Part shown: in pieces, positions 45,901 to 54,265 of the stretch
How the letters are laid out: each line of letters begins with the position of its first letter
Numbering within the stretch: the first letter of the stretch is position 1
Source: JANQNX01 sp965601665
Lineage (GTDB): Bacteria; Pseudomonadota; Gammaproteobacteria; Eutrophobiales; Eutrophobiaceae
Assembly: GCA_965601665.1 (NCBI GenBank)
Contig: OZ271833.1
Span: 1,240,001-1,304,000, forward strand
Length of the DNA stretch: 64,000 bases
Direction: 5' to 3'
Notes under the pieces: model-generated
What the model saw: only the letters and a program-made list of their open reading frames with translations
What the model was told of the DNA's origin: nothing
Database searches by the model: none
Translations under genes and position numbers: made by a program

Positions 45901-46895
45901 AGGAGGTACAGAACTTCGCTTTTAGTTGGCAAGGCCAGACCTTCAAGATTGGTGTAAGTATCGGCCTGGTATCAATTACCAGGGAAACGGCCAACCTGAC
46001 CGACCTCTTGAAAAACGCAGACACGGCATGTTACATGGCCAAAGACAGAGGCAGGAACCGCCTTTATATTTATAAAGAAGACGACATTGAAACTTCGCAA
46101 CGACAGGGTGAAATGCAATGGGTAACCCGAATACATGATGCCCTGGAAAATGATCGTTTCTGCCTGTATGCGCAGTCTATAGAACCGCTGAATAATGAAT
46201 GCAAGCGCCATTATGAGTTACTGATACGCATGTTTAACAGCCAGAATGTAATGGTACCTCCGGGCGCGTTTTTACCCGCGGCCGAGCGCTACAACCTTGT
46301 CACACAGCTAGACCGCTGGGTAATTGATCGGGCATTTGAAATGCTGCAGGGAAAAAAAGAGTTTCTGGAACAGGTTGACCACTGCTCTATCAACCTGTCG
46401 GGCCAGTCGTTGAATGATCCCGACATGCTCACATATATCATGAACAAGTTCATGAGGAATTCGTTAATGGCAAGGAAGATATGCTTTGAAATTACTGAAA
46501 CTTCGGCCATCGCCAACCTTACCCAGGCCCTTGATTTCATCAATAAGTTAAAACAGTTTGAGTGCCGCTTTGCACTGGATGATTTTGGCAGCGGTTTGTC
46601 GTCTTTCGCTTACCTGAAAAACCTGCCTGTCGACTATCTGAAGATAGACGGGATGTTCGTGCGTGACATTGGCGATGACCCAATCGACCATGCCATGGTG
46701 AAATCAATTAATGATATTGGACAGGTAATGGGCATGAAGACCATTGCCGAATTTGTCGAATCAGACATGATTAAAGGTATGTTGAAAGAGATCGGTGTGG
46801 ACTATGCCCAGGGCTATGCCGTAGAAAAACCGATGCCATTCGAGGCGCTATTAAATGACTCCAGCAATATTATTCCTATGCACAATCAAAGTTAG
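42924..46895 (+). CDS. multi-PAS GGDEF-EAL protein (cyclic di-GMP synthesis and breakdown)
   Basis: A soluble 1323-residue sensor with about seven PAS/PAC units (roughly residues 10-125, 130-250, 255-385, 388-505, 506-635, 640-768 and 770-895). A GGDEF domain (about 900-1060) and an EAL domain (about 1075-1315) follow. The GGDEF motif is intact (ARLGGDEFG), with an RxxD inhibitory site (RKRD) at the proper spacing. The EAL domain keeps the catalytic set (YELLIRM, NLSGQ, FEITET, LDDFGSG, LKIDG, AEFVES and AQGYAVEKP), with ELL in place of EAL. Both activities may be possible. No transmembrane helix is present, so it senses cytoplasmic signals. Its 3' end is 13 bases from the convergent LOG gene. 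Confidence 0.93.
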   Translation: MDTDPNADSKLDGQQTLIRFIQSAAVSIAMFDTDMNYIAWSRAYTEEFNLADEDLFGRNHYDVMPDLPDKWKAVHRRCLAGASETADEDLYVSNDGKMSWHEWNVRPWYESEHVIGGIVLQRKDVTERKLDKQHLLQFQQIVDDNADYIALLDTQSRYQIVNKAYLNANNKTKEELIGRTPVEIFDRETFENVLKPNALRCMQGETIHTQAWLSFRDGAVRFVDINYTPFYDENGAVSGYITNGRDITNRQKLQEQLDEALLQNKLILESAGAGIYGLDSEGRTTFINPAAEEMLGWIRQDLIGKLQHDVIHHSHRDGSPFPVNECPIYKTFTDGQTYTTSNDFFWRKDGTAFPVEYTVTPIIQDGNNQGAVVIFRDITKKIERQEQYRSIFNQAAVGITRLSLHGDYTDVNDKFCKILGYSKEELLQLNSTELTHPDDRSKDKMMMRKAINGDVDEYTLEKRYIRKNGEYIWVNLTASLIRLNDGQPHNFITIVQDINERKKTEFALQYSEERYRSLVEATTSIIWTTSGDGEFTEPQQSWEKFTGQMWPEYQGMNWKKMIHPDDVDRILREWSNAVKTKRFYKTYGRIWNKQLNEWRNFDVSAVPQIDQNDIVQEWVGFITDTTQSFRLEKKLIYTQELLNKTEQIARIGGWEFDLEREHLTWTDMTYELHELPYDYTPSVDDAIGFYYGESREQIENAFNNLLDAGERFDLELRFKTAKDRLIWVRVIGEPIYQHNEMVSVAGTFEDITARKNYENAVVASEEKYRTLVESSPYSIYQLSDDGKIISMNRAGQQMFNVEKEVDVTGGNFIHYVNSADQNSVQDEINKALSGVHSAFEFQSTNGLDFSSTLVPIYDKDNPSRVDKLLGITLDITESKSAQKQLNYQASHDVLTQLINRREFEHRAIRLLETVSSTGGEHALCFMDLDQFKVVNDTCGHTAGDELLRQISVTLQAVVRKRDTLARLGGDEFGLLLEHCPRSQAIRVAEEILEEVQNFAFSWQGQTFKIGVSIGLVSITRETANLTDLLKNADTACYMAKDRGRNRLYIYKEDDIETSQRQGEMQWVTRIHDALENDRFCLYAQSIEPLNNECKRHYELLIRMFNSQNVMVPPGAFLPAAERYNLVTQLDRWVIDRAFEMLQGKKEFLEQVDHCSINLSGQSLNDPDMLTYIMNKFMRNSLMARKICFEITETSAIANLTQALDFINKLKQFECRFALDDFGSGLSSFAYLKNLPVDYLKIDGMFVRDIGDDPIDHAMVKSINDIGQVMGMKTIAEFVESDMIKGMLKEIGVDYAQGYAVEKPMPFEALLNDSSNIIPMHNQS

Positions 46896-46908
46896 GCGAT
46901 CCTGTAAG

Positions 46909-47490
46909 TCATGTCTCCGAGATAGTCATTACCGGTTCAATTCCATGGGGCTGATAATTTTCCATCTTTTCCAGTAATTTCTCCGGATCAGTAGCGACCA
47001 GTAACATCTCCAAATGCGCCGGACGGACAAAATGTTCAGCCACGGCATCAGCCAGGAAAGCCAGAAGTTTGTCATAATAGCCAGCCGTATTTAACAGCGC
47101 GACGGGTTTATAATGCATGCCAAGTTGCGACCAGGTTAATATTTCAAACAACTCCTCCAGTGTTCCCAGGCCCCCCGCCAACGCGATGAAACCATCAGCG
47201 TGCCGGGCCATCGTCGCCTTACGTTCATGCATGGAGCCGACAATATGCAACCGGGTCAGCCCTTCATGCAGCACTTCTTTCTTTGCCAGTGACCCCGGTA
47301 TGACCCCGGTAACAGTGCCGCCGCCCTTTAACACGCAATCGGCAATCGTGCCCATGATGCCAATACTCGCGCCGCCATAAACCAGGCCTATCTGCCGCTG
47401 CAGCAACAAGTTACCAAGTTCGATAGCCGCTTGCTGGTACAGTGAATTATTACCCGCACTGGAGCCGCAATAGACGCAAACCTGTTTCAA
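46909..47490 (-). CDS. LOG-family protein (TIGR00730), nucleotide 5'-monophosphate phosphoribohydrolase-like
   Basis: A Rossmann-fold protein of 193 residues. LOG enzymes split N6-modified AMP or other nucleoside monophosphates into base and ribose 5-phosphate. It begins MKQVCVYCGSSAG, has VYGGASIGIMG, and the family motif PGGxGTxxE appears as LAGGLGTLEE with Ala in place of Pro; the catalytic Arg lies in MHERKA. It follows recR by 2 bases and is probably cotranscribed with dnaX-ybaB-recR. Confidence 0.9.
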   Translation of the reverse strand: MKQVCVYCGSSAGNNSLYQQAAIELGNLLLQRQIGLVYGGASIGIMGTIADCVLKGGGTVTGVIPGSLAKKEVLHEGLTRLHIVGSMHERKATMARHADGFIALAGGLGTLEELFEILTWSQLGMHYKPVALLNTAGYYDKLLAFLADAVAEHFVRPAHLEMLLVATDPEKLLEKMENYQPHGIEPVMTISET

Positions 47491-47492
47491 GG

Positions 47493-48086
47493 TCAGATGG
47501 ATTTCCTGCCTTCGAGTGCATGGGCAATCGTGAGACTGTTAGCGTATTCAAGTTCACCCCCCATGGGTATACCGTGGGCGATACGTGACACACGTTTGTT
47601 TTTTGTTTTGACCATCTCACTAATAAAATGTGCTGTGGCCTCCCCTTCAACCGTACTGCTGGTCGCAAGAATGACTTCCTTAACCTCTTCCTCCGCAACG
47701 AGTTTTTCAAGCTCACCGAGGCCAAGATCGTCGGGACCAATCCCGTCCAACGGTGACAGATGCCCCAGCAGGACAAAATACCGTCCCCGGTAATTGGCTT
47801 CCTCTATGGCTTCAACATCGGAAGGATTTTCAACAACACATATTGTGCTTTGATCACGCCTGTCACTGGCACAGAGATGACAAATAGTTTGCTCGGTAAA
47901 GGTACGACAGCGTTGGCAATGACCGATATGCTCCATGGCCTGCGACATGATGCGTGATAAGTGCCGGGCGCCATTACGGTCCCGCTGCAGTAAGTGGTGC
48001 GCAATGCGCTGTGCAGACTTTCTGCCAATACCCGGCATGCAGCGCAGGGACTCTACCAGTTGTTCAAGTAGTGTCTGTTCAGGCAT
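47493..48086 (-). CDS. recR: recombination protein RecR
   Basis: RecR works with RecF and RecO to load RecA on gapped DNA. The 197-residue protein has the helix-hairpin-helix start (LRCMPGIGRKSAQRIAHHLL), a four-Cys zinc finger (CQRC and CHLC), and a Toprim domain with VVENPSDVEAIE. A Walker-B-like end follows. It is the third gene of the standard dnaX-ybaB-recR order. Confidence 0.96.
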   Translation of the reverse strand: MPEQTLLEQLVESLRCMPGIGRKSAQRIAHHLLQRDRNGARHLSRIMSQAMEHIGHCQRCRTFTEQTICHLCASDRRDQSTICVVENPSDVEAIEEANYRGRYFVLLGHLSPLDGIGPDDLGLGELEKLVAEEEVKEVILATSSTVEGEATAHFISEMVKTKNKRVSRIAHGIPMGGELEYANSLTIAHALEGRKSI

Positions 48087-48154
48087 ATCAATAAAGTATA
48101 GATAGCTTGAGACAAATAGTTGTATTGTTCCCAGACGAGTCGGCAGTGCGACGA

Positions 48155-48475
48155 CTAGAAGGGCAACTTCATACCCGGTGGCAACCCGATACCCGAGGTC
48201 AGTTCCGACATTCGCTCCTGAGTCACTTTTTCTACTCGCCTGTTGGCATCATTCACAGCGGCAGCCAGCAGGTCTTCAAGCATTTCCTTGTCGTCGTTCA
48301 TGAGTTCTGCATCAATCTCAACGCGTTTTACATCGTGTCGCCCGTTCATCGTCACCTTGACCATGCCGGCACCGGCTTCGCCGACAACCTCGGCCTCGGC
48401 CAGCTCTTTCTGTGCCTTTTCAATATTGGCCTGCATCTGCTGGGCCTGTTTCATCATGTTTCCTAGACCTTTCAT
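48155..48475 (-). CDS. ybaB: YbaB/EbfC nucleoid-associated protein
   Basis: A 106-residue DNA-binding protein forming a tweezer-like dimer. MKGLGNMMKQAQQMQANIEKAQ at the start, the core VKVTMNGRHDVKRVEID and the Pro/Gly-rich end GIGLPPGMKLPF are the family signature. It lies 23 bases downstream of dnaX. Confidence 0.95.
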   Translation of the reverse strand: MKGLGNMMKQAQQMQANIEKAQKELAEAEVVGEAGAGMVKVTMNGRHDVKRVEIDAELMNDDKEMLEDLLAAAVNDANRRVEKVTQERMSELTSGIGLPPGMKLPF

Positions 48476-48498
48476 TTCACACCTCTGACTAATCCTGG

Positions 48499-50115
48499 TT
48501 AATTCGGTTGTATGGAATCCTTGTCGACGGTGGCATTAAACGTGTCGATCAAGGATTGCACTGTCGGATCGTTCTGTACTGACTGTTCCGCCGCCTGTTG
48601 CTTCTCGCGCTGCTGCCTGGCCCTGGCCTGTGCCGGGGTTTCATTTTCAGGATCTTCTATCAGGATATTCAGCGACAGCTTGTCACCATAGCGGTTACGC
48701 AGTGCCTGTTCTAACCGCTGTTGCTGGTTGGGATTCAATAGATGTGCCTTGTCCGGTGGCAGCGAAAGCTCAAGCTTGTTGTCACTATGCTGTTTTAGTG
48801 CACAGTTGCCGGCGAGCTCACGCGCCAGGCCTGCCAGTGCCATTTCCTCGATCATGTTTTGCCAGCTGGCGTCTGAATCGCCAACGCCAGCAGAGTTTTC
48901 TTGCCCTGATTGTGGTTCTGGCTCGGTGGCGCTGACCTTGTTGGTTTCGACGGCAGTTGCTGCGGGTTTTTGTCTCTTCTGTTTCGTGCCGACCTGAGGC
49001 GGCTGCGTCCCGCCGGTTTGCCGATTAGGTTCAACAGGGCGAAACGCCAGCATACGAATCAGGATCATTTCAAAACCGGATCGCGCATCCGGCGCAAGGT
49101 ACAGATCTTTACGTCCCATCATCGCGATCTGGTAATAAAGTTGCACATCTTCCTTGTTCAACGTGTTGGCAAATCCGGCAAGTTCTGTTTCGTTGGCCAC
49201 GGGGTTATCTGAATTCTCCGGCAGCAACTGCAAGATCGCAATCTTCTGCAACAGGCTCATTAACTCTGTCAGCAAGGCATCATAATCAGGATTTTGCAGG
49301 GCGATGTGTTCCAGTTGTTTGAGTAAATGCCCGGGTTCGCCGTTCTGCAAGGCATCAATCAGCCCGGTTAAATCAGCGCTGTCGATCGTACCCAGCATGG
49401 CACGCACCTGGGTTTCCTCAAGCTGCCCACCACCAAACGCAATGGCCTGGTCAAGCAGGCTCAGGGCATCGCGCATACTGCCTGCCGCGCCGCGGGCGAT
49501 TAATTCTGCAGAGGTCTTATCGTGACTCACCTGTTCCTGTTCAAGGATCATCTCCAACTGCCGGGCAATTTGGTCATTGGTCAAGTGACTGAGATTAAAC
49601 TGCAGACAGCGCGACAGGATGGTGACCGGCAGTTTTTTAGGTTCGGTGGTTGCCAACAGAAATTTTACATGTGGCGGTGGCTCTTCCAGCGTTTTCAGCA
49701 AGGCATTAAAACTGTGGTTGGAAAACATGTGGATTTCGTCAATGAGGTATACCTTGTATCGGCCCGTTGTCGGCGCGTACTGGACGTTTTCCATGAGTTC
49801 GCGCGTTTCCTCTACCCTGGCACGTGAAGCAGCATCGACCTCGATCAGGTCGACGTAGCGCCCCTCATCGATCGCCACACAGGCAGGACATACACCACAC
49901 GGTGTAGAGCTGACACCGGTCTCACAATTCAGGCATTTTGCCAGGATACGTGCCAGCGTGGTTTTACCAACACCGCGAGTACCGCTAAACAGGTAGGCAT
50001 GGTGCAGGCGGTCTTGATCAAGGGCATTGCCAAGGGCTTTCAATACATGTGACTGGCCGACCATGTCGGCGAAGGTGCGTGGCCGCCACTTTCTCGCAAG
50101 TACTTGATAACTCAT
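48499..50115 (-). CDS. dnaX: DNA polymerase III subunits gamma and tau
   Basis: The clamp-loader ATPase. Walker A GTRGVGKTTLARIL, a four-Cys zinc module (CLNC...CGVCPAC) and DEIHMFSN are in the N-terminal AAA+ part. Domain III runs to about residue 365. The C-terminal part (about 375-538) is the variable tau region with low-complexity Gln/Pro/Lys stretches. I found no E. coli-type A-AAA-AAG slippery site, so a frameshift-made gamma form is not evident. The 538-residue length is shorter than E. coli tau. Confidence 0.95.
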   Translation of the reverse strand: MSYQVLARKWRPRTFADMVGQSHVLKALGNALDQDRLHHAYLFSGTRGVGKTTLARILAKCLNCETGVSSTPCGVCPACVAIDEGRYVDLIEVDAASRARVEETRELMENVQYAPTTGRYKVYLIDEIHMFSNHSFNALLKTLEEPPPHVKFLLATTEPKKLPVTILSRCLQFNLSHLTNDQIARQLEMILEQEQVSHDKTSAELIARGAAGSMRDALSLLDQAIAFGGGQLEETQVRAMLGTIDSADLTGLIDALQNGEPGHLLKQLEHIALQNPDYDALLTELMSLLQKIAILQLLPENSDNPVANETELAGFANTLNKEDVQLYYQIAMMGRKDLYLAPDARSGFEMILIRMLAFRPVEPNRQTGGTQPPQVGTKQKRQKPAATAVETNKVSATEPEPQSGQENSAGVGDSDASWQNMIEEMALAGLARELAGNCALKQHSDNKLELSLPPDKAHLLNPNQQQRLEQALRNRYGDKLSLNILIEDPENETPAQARARQQREKQQAAEQSVQNDPTVQSLIDTFNATVDKDSIQPN

Positions 50116-50217
50116 TGAAATTTAATAATTCGATCTGGCAAGGTCAAAACAAGTGCATACCTGCATAATACATGAGGTAACCATCACGGCAAGTCACATG
50201 ACAAACGCTATTGGAAT

Positions 50218-50332
50218 GGAGGCAACCCGCACCGTCCCGACCCCGGCACACACATCCACTGCTGCCGCTGCTCCCTTCCAGGCCTGACGGGGTTCACAAT
50301 TTCGCGTTGCGGGGAGACCGGCGCGGGCCACC
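50218..50332 (-). ncRNA. ffs: 4.5S signal recognition particle RNA
   Basis: The minus strand contains the conserved SRP domain IV hairpin: CAGGCCTGGAAGGGAGCAGC closely matches the E. coli 4.5S core, with its GGAA tetraloop. The ends pair (GGTGGCCCGC with GCGGGTTGCCTCC). About 115 bases long, bacterial small type without an Alu domain. Exact ends are estimated from pairing. It lies directly upstream of dnaX, as in Pseudomonas. It would partner the Ffh encoded at 4187-5545. Confidence 0.93.
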
Positions 50333-50382
50333 ATCGAACAGGACTGCGATGTTATCAAGTCGTGCTGCATTTGCACACTATA

Positions 50383-52833
50383 TTAATGAATAGACGGTCG
50401 CGTGAGTAACACGATAGCAGGCAGTAATAGCAGGTCACCCAGTAATGCCAGCAGCATCGCAAACCCGGTCAATAAACCAAAATAAATTGTCGGTATAAAA
50501 TTTGACAGTGACAGGATGGCAAAGCCAAACATGATGGCCAGTGAAGTGTAGTACATCGCCTTGCCTATACTGCCATGACAGCGCTGGATCGTCGCCAGAT
50601 AGTCATGGTCTATGGGAAACTCGCGCTGTAAACGGTGTATATAATGAATAGTGTCATCAACCGAGATGCCGATCGTAATCGCGGCAATCGTGATAGTCAT
50701 CATGTCCAGCGGAATACCCAGAATTCCCATCAAGCCAAGGATAATCACCGCGGAAAAAATATTCGGGACGATAGCAATCGCTGCCAGCGCCAGGTTTCTG
50801 AACAACAGCAAAAACATGAAAAAAATAGCGGTGAACACTGCACCAATCGTCAGGATCTGCGAACGGAAAAGGCTCTGTAGCATGTTGTTGTATAATACCA
50901 TCATACCCGTGAGATTAACCTGTTCCTGTTCCAGTCCCAGGTCCTCAACCAGGTAGGTATTGATCGACTGTAATAGCTGTTCACGATTTAGTGCTGGATC
51001 AGACTCGATGATGCGCATACTGAAGCGGGCCTGGTTACCATCATCAGATAAATAAGGCGTAACCAGTGTTTGTTCAATATTCGCAGGTATGCGTTTCCTG
51101 AGTACTGTTAGTTCAAATTCATCCAGCGACTCGCCGTTGATTTTTTCAACGATATTGACCGTGGTCACGATTGAAATGACCTTTCCTACGACAGGCAACG
51201 CTTCCAGATATTGTTGCAACTGTTTACCCTTTTCAAGCACTGCCGGCGTTAACCAGTAAGCAGCCTTCACGCTTTCATCGCCAGCATCCATAAACAGCAT
51301 GTCCATGTCGCTGGACTGTTCACTCAATTCCTGCTGCGCTTCAATAAACAAACTGTCGGGGTCAATGATAATATCCAGTGGCATCGTGCCACCCAGTTCA
51401 TTATCTATCACCTGCATTCCCTGGTAGATCTCGGTATCAGATTTGAAATTGTTGATAAACCGGTTTTCCACCTTCAGCATCATTATGCCTGAAGCCAGCA
51501 AAAACATAATCGCAAGGGAAACCAGCAATACAATGACAGGGTATCTGGAAACGATACTGGCGAGGTATAACGTAGTGCGACGCGTGATGTCTCTTGCCGG
51601 CGGCATACGAGGTTCGGGCATTAAGGCGAGCAAGGCGGGAAACAGTGTAAACGCCACCAGGAAGGCAATCACCAGCCCGACCACCATGATCCAGCCAAAA
51701 TCAATAACGGGTCTGATTTCACTGACCACCAGAGACATAAATGCCACCGCCGTTGTCAGTATCGTGTAGAAACAGGGTCGCAACATGGAGTTAATCGTGC
51801 CCTTTATATGTTCACGATATGAGACGGCAGTTTGTTCCAACTGCAGGTCTCGAAAGCGGACGATAAGGTGGATCGTCAGAGACAAAGTAATTATCAATAA
51901 AATCGACAGGAAATTGGAAGAAATGACGGTGACAGGCCAGCCAAAAAGACCCAGGAAGCCCAGCGTCAATACGGCAGTACAACCGCAAACACTCAATGGC
52001 AATAACACCCAACGCAGCTGGTGAAAAAAACAGGTCAATATAAATAACAGGAAGACGAGTACACCCGTACCAAAGACAAAGAGATCGTTCTTGATGAAGT
52101 TAATCATGTCCACCGTGATCATCGGTATGCCACCTAGATAAAACTGCCCGTGCTGTGAATGCTGCTGGATAATGTTACGGATAGCACGGATATCAGCCTC
52201 ACGCTGTTTCGTCAGCTGCCTGTTAAGCGTGTGGATTTGTTTAGTTAACGTATCTGCCTGTCGTGACTTCCCCTGTTCACGCAACAGTTGTCGTTGATTC
52301 AGTAGATCATTATAGGTTTTCTCATGTTTAAACTGCGCCTGTATGGCCGTCGTTTTGCCATCTTCACTGATTAATAATTCGCGATAGAGGGGGTTGGTCT
52401 GAAATTCCTTTCTTGCCAATTCCCTGTCGACATCTTGCTGTGCTAATGTGCCCAGATCACCGGAAATCTCTGACAGGGATTGACCACTCTGATAAATAAT
52501 AGGCACATCCAGAATCGAAGTGACCTCAACCACGCTTTCAATATTAAGCAGCGCTTTTTTTATCGATGCGATAACCGCCAACGTCTCGTCTGCCAACAGG
52601 TCTGCCCGGGGGGTAAAGGTAATTAATACAAAGTCATCAGAGGCATATCTCTGACTGATTTGGCGGTAGTAATTCAGACTGGTATCGTTTTCAAGCACCA
52701 GGGACTCACCCGAGGCATCCAGTTCGAAGCGCAGTGCAAATACGGCAGCAAACACAACCAGTAATGCAAGGCAAAACAGCAACAGGCGGGTATGCCTGAA
52801 TACCAGGCGGTAGTAAAGGCCGTCTGTTAACAT
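50383..52833 (-). CDS. RND/MMPL-superfamily exporter (HpnN-like)
   Basis: An 816-residue inner-membrane protein with the RND layout: one N-terminal helix, a large periplasmic loop (about residues 40-240), five to six helices, a second periplasmic loop (about 455-640), and a final helix bundle. The helix motif GISVDDTIHYIHR near residue 724 carries the acidic pair of proton-driven MMPL exporters. Homologues include HpnN, which moves hopanoids, and other lipid exporters. No hopanoid genes are in the window, so the substrate is open. It follows the MlaC-like gene by 22 bases, so the two are very likely one operon. Confidence 0.87.
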   Translation of the reverse strand: MLTDGLYYRLVFRHTRLLLFCLALLVVFAAVFALRFELDASGESLVLENDTSLNYYRQISQRYASDDFVLITFTPRADLLADETLAVIASIKKALLNIESVVEVTSILDVPIIYQSGQSLSEISGDLGTLAQQDVDRELARKEFQTNPLYRELLISEDGKTTAIQAQFKHEKTYNDLLNQRQLLREQGKSRQADTLTKQIHTLNRQLTKQREADIRAIRNIIQQHSQHGQFYLGGIPMITVDMINFIKNDLFVFGTGVLVFLLFILTCFFHQLRWVLLPLSVCGCTAVLTLGFLGLFGWPVTVISSNFLSILLIITLSLTIHLIVRFRDLQLEQTAVSYREHIKGTINSMLRPCFYTILTTAVAFMSLVVSEIRPVIDFGWIMVVGLVIAFLVAFTLFPALLALMPEPRMPPARDITRRTTLYLASIVSRYPVIVLLVSLAIMFLLASGIMMLKVENRFINNFKSDTEIYQGMQVIDNELGGTMPLDIIIDPDSLFIEAQQELSEQSSDMDMLFMDAGDESVKAAYWLTPAVLEKGKQLQQYLEALPVVGKVISIVTTVNIVEKINGESLDEFELTVLRKRIPANIEQTLVTPYLSDDGNQARFSMRIIESDPALNREQLLQSINTYLVEDLGLEQEQVNLTGMMVLYNNMLQSLFRSQILTIGAVFTAIFFMFLLLFRNLALAAIAIVPNIFSAVIILGLMGILGIPLDMMTITIAAITIGISVDDTIHYIHRLQREFPIDHDYLATIQRCHGSIGKAMYYTSLAIMFGFAILSLSNFIPTIYFGLLTGFAMLLALLGDLLLLPAIVLLTRPSIH

Positions 52834-52855
52834 AGGGGCAGTCTACTAGGTAACG

Positions 52856-53458
52856 CTATTGATTACATTCCGGGAAAGACTGGGTAAAACCGTAGATACC
52901 CTGGTGGGCAATTTGCTTGCCAAACATCTTGCGGTAGTTTTTTACCAGGCTAACGTTATCTATCTCCAGGTCAATGACTCGCCAACTATCATTAGCAGGC
53001 TGCATCGGATAAGTGATCGTTAGGGGTTTTACATCAGGACGGGTTAACGTCTGCGTAATGGAAACATGGTCTTTGAAACCGGTTGGTAAAGCTGACTGGT
53101 AACTAATATCCTGATCACGATAAGCCAGCAAGACATAGGCATAACGCTCTACCAGAAGGTTCCTGAAACCACTGCTGACACATTGCCGTTCATGTTGGTC
53201 CAGTTGCTGCCAGTGTTTCCCCAGCGCCAGTGAAGACATGGTTTCAAAATCCATGTGCGGTACGATTAACTCCCTGACAATTTGCTTGATATGGTTTGGA
53301 TCAGACTCCAGCATTGCCATGTCGGCCTGCAACCGCTGCAATACTTCCTGTGTGGTGTTGTATACAATTTCGTCAGCGCTGCGGGCCTGAATATTGAAAG
53401 GAAAAATAAACAGAAGCGCCGCCAGGCAAAGTATGGAATATACATTTGCTAGTTTCAT
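52856..53458 (-). CDS. MlaC/HpnM-like periplasmic lipid-binding protein
   Basis: A 200-residue secreted protein. The signal peptide spans about residues 1-25 (cleaved near IQARSA). The rest matches the MlaC/Ttg2D family, with HMDFETMSSLALGKHW, a helix with LLVERYAYVLLAY, and the C-terminal VIDLEIDNVSLVKNYRKMF. MlaC carries phospholipid between membranes; HpnM is the version paired with RND exporters. No MlaFEDB genes are next to it. Confidence 0.88.
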   Translation of the reverse strand: MKLANVYSILCLAALLFIFPFNIQARSADEIVYNTTQEVLQRLQADMAMLESDPNHIKQIVRELIVPHMDFETMSSLALGKHWQQLDQHERQCVSSGFRNLLVERYAYVLLAYRDQDISYQSALPTGFKDHVSITQTLTRPDVKPLTITYPMQPANDSWRVIDLEIDNVSLVKNYRKMFGKQIAHQGIYGFTQSFPECNQ

Positions 53459-53524
53459 ACGTCTTTACCCTAGACTACGTTAACAGGTGTTAAACAGTTT
53501 AGCATTTTTTGCCGCTATTTAATC

Positions 53525-53538
53525 TTGATCAAGTTCAA
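53525..53538. promoter_or_regulatory. candidate FNR/Anr-type box
   Basis: TTGATCAAGTTCAA differs at one position from the FNR/Anr consensus TTGATnnnnATCAA. It lies in the 192-base divergent region between the MlaC-like gene and the HTH gene. Single short matches occur by chance, so this is only a candidate for oxygen-dependent control. Confidence 0.3.
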
Positions 53539-53650
53539 CAGGCCTTTCTACTTATCATATTTACATAATAAATTACCGCTTGCCAATGTATGCTTTGCTG
53601 AATAAAAATAATCATTTCCAGTTCAAGCTTACAACGATTGTACAGGCATT

Positions 53651-54013
53651 ATGAATCAACCTTTAGATGACCGTTTGGGATATGGATTGCGGCGCGTTGC
53701 TGATCGTCTCTTTTATGCACGTATCAAGGCCAAAATGTCTTACGAAGATGTTGCAACAAGGCAAACTGTGTCCGTTCAGACCGTCAAGCGTTGGGAAACA
53801 CGTTCAGGTGCACCAAAAGACCATAAGCGACTCATGGCACTGGCAGAAATTTATAATATTTCCTATCCATGGATGGCGTATCGCTATGGTAAAGAAACAG
53901 ATAACTTTTTAACGGGTTTAAAGTTAGAGCACTTGCAATCTTACTGGGAGTCATTGGAGCAGGAGCAACAAAAAAAAGCGTTAATTCAATTATTAAAGAC
54001 TAAAGTAACCTGA
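53651..54013 (+). CDS. small helix-turn-helix (XRE/Cro-like) regulator
   Basis: A 120-residue protein with an XRE-type helix-turn-helix at about residues 22-75 (RIKAKMSYEDVATRQTVS, VQTVKRWETRSGAP, HKRLMALAEIYNIS). The rest is a short helical region that may dimerise. It lacks a known partner; it is not beside a toxin gene or a phage gene. The adjacent divergent MlaC/RND operon is a possible target, by position only. The ORF ends before the terminator of tRNA-Ser. Confidence 0.75.
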   Translation: MNQPLDDRLGYGLRRVADRLFYARIKAKMSYEDVATRQTVSVQTVKRWETRSGAPKDHKRLMALAEIYNISYPWMAYRYGKETDNFLTGLKLEHLQSYWESLEQEQQKKALIQLLKTKVT

Positions 54014-54037
54014 CTTTTTCAATGCCTGAAATACCTT

Positions 54038-54062
54038 GTAAAAAACCCCGCGTTGCGGGGTT
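54038..54062 (-). terminator. intrinsic terminator of tRNA-Ser
   Basis: On the minus strand AACCCCGC-AAC-GCGGGGTT forms an 8-bp stem with a short loop followed by TTTTTT. It lies 11 bases downstream of tRNA-Ser. Read on the plus strand there is no U-run, so it is less likely to end the HTH gene. Confidence 0.85.
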
Positions 54063-54072
54063 GTGAATTTAT

Positions 54073-54163
54073 TGGCGGAGAGAGAGGGATTCGAACCCTC
54101 GATACGGGGTTACCGTATACACACTTTCCAGGCGTGCTCCTTCAACCACTCGGACACCTCTCC
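54073..54163 (-). tRNA. tRNA-Ser (anticodon GGA)
   Basis: A class II tRNA of 91 bases with encoded CCA. The acceptor GGAGAGG pairs with TCTCTCC (one G-T). The D-arm begins TCCGAGTGG. The anticodon loop CTGGAAA sits on a CACGC/GTGTG stem. The long variable arm contains TACGG-TAAC-CCCGTA, and the T-loop is TTCGAAT. An intrinsic terminator follows. Confidence 0.97.
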
Positions 54164-54265
54164 TGATTTTTATTAAAATAGTAAATTATGCGCGCAATAC
54201 TGCGCAGCAGGACAGGACGCGAAGGGTAATGAATTATTCTGGCAGATGCAAATTGCCAATCAGGA

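Noticed and set aside
48499..50115. Programmed frameshift site in dnaX
   Set aside because: No A-AAA-AAG heptamer was found; the closest A-run (ACAAAAACCC on the coding strand) does not fit the slippery pattern.
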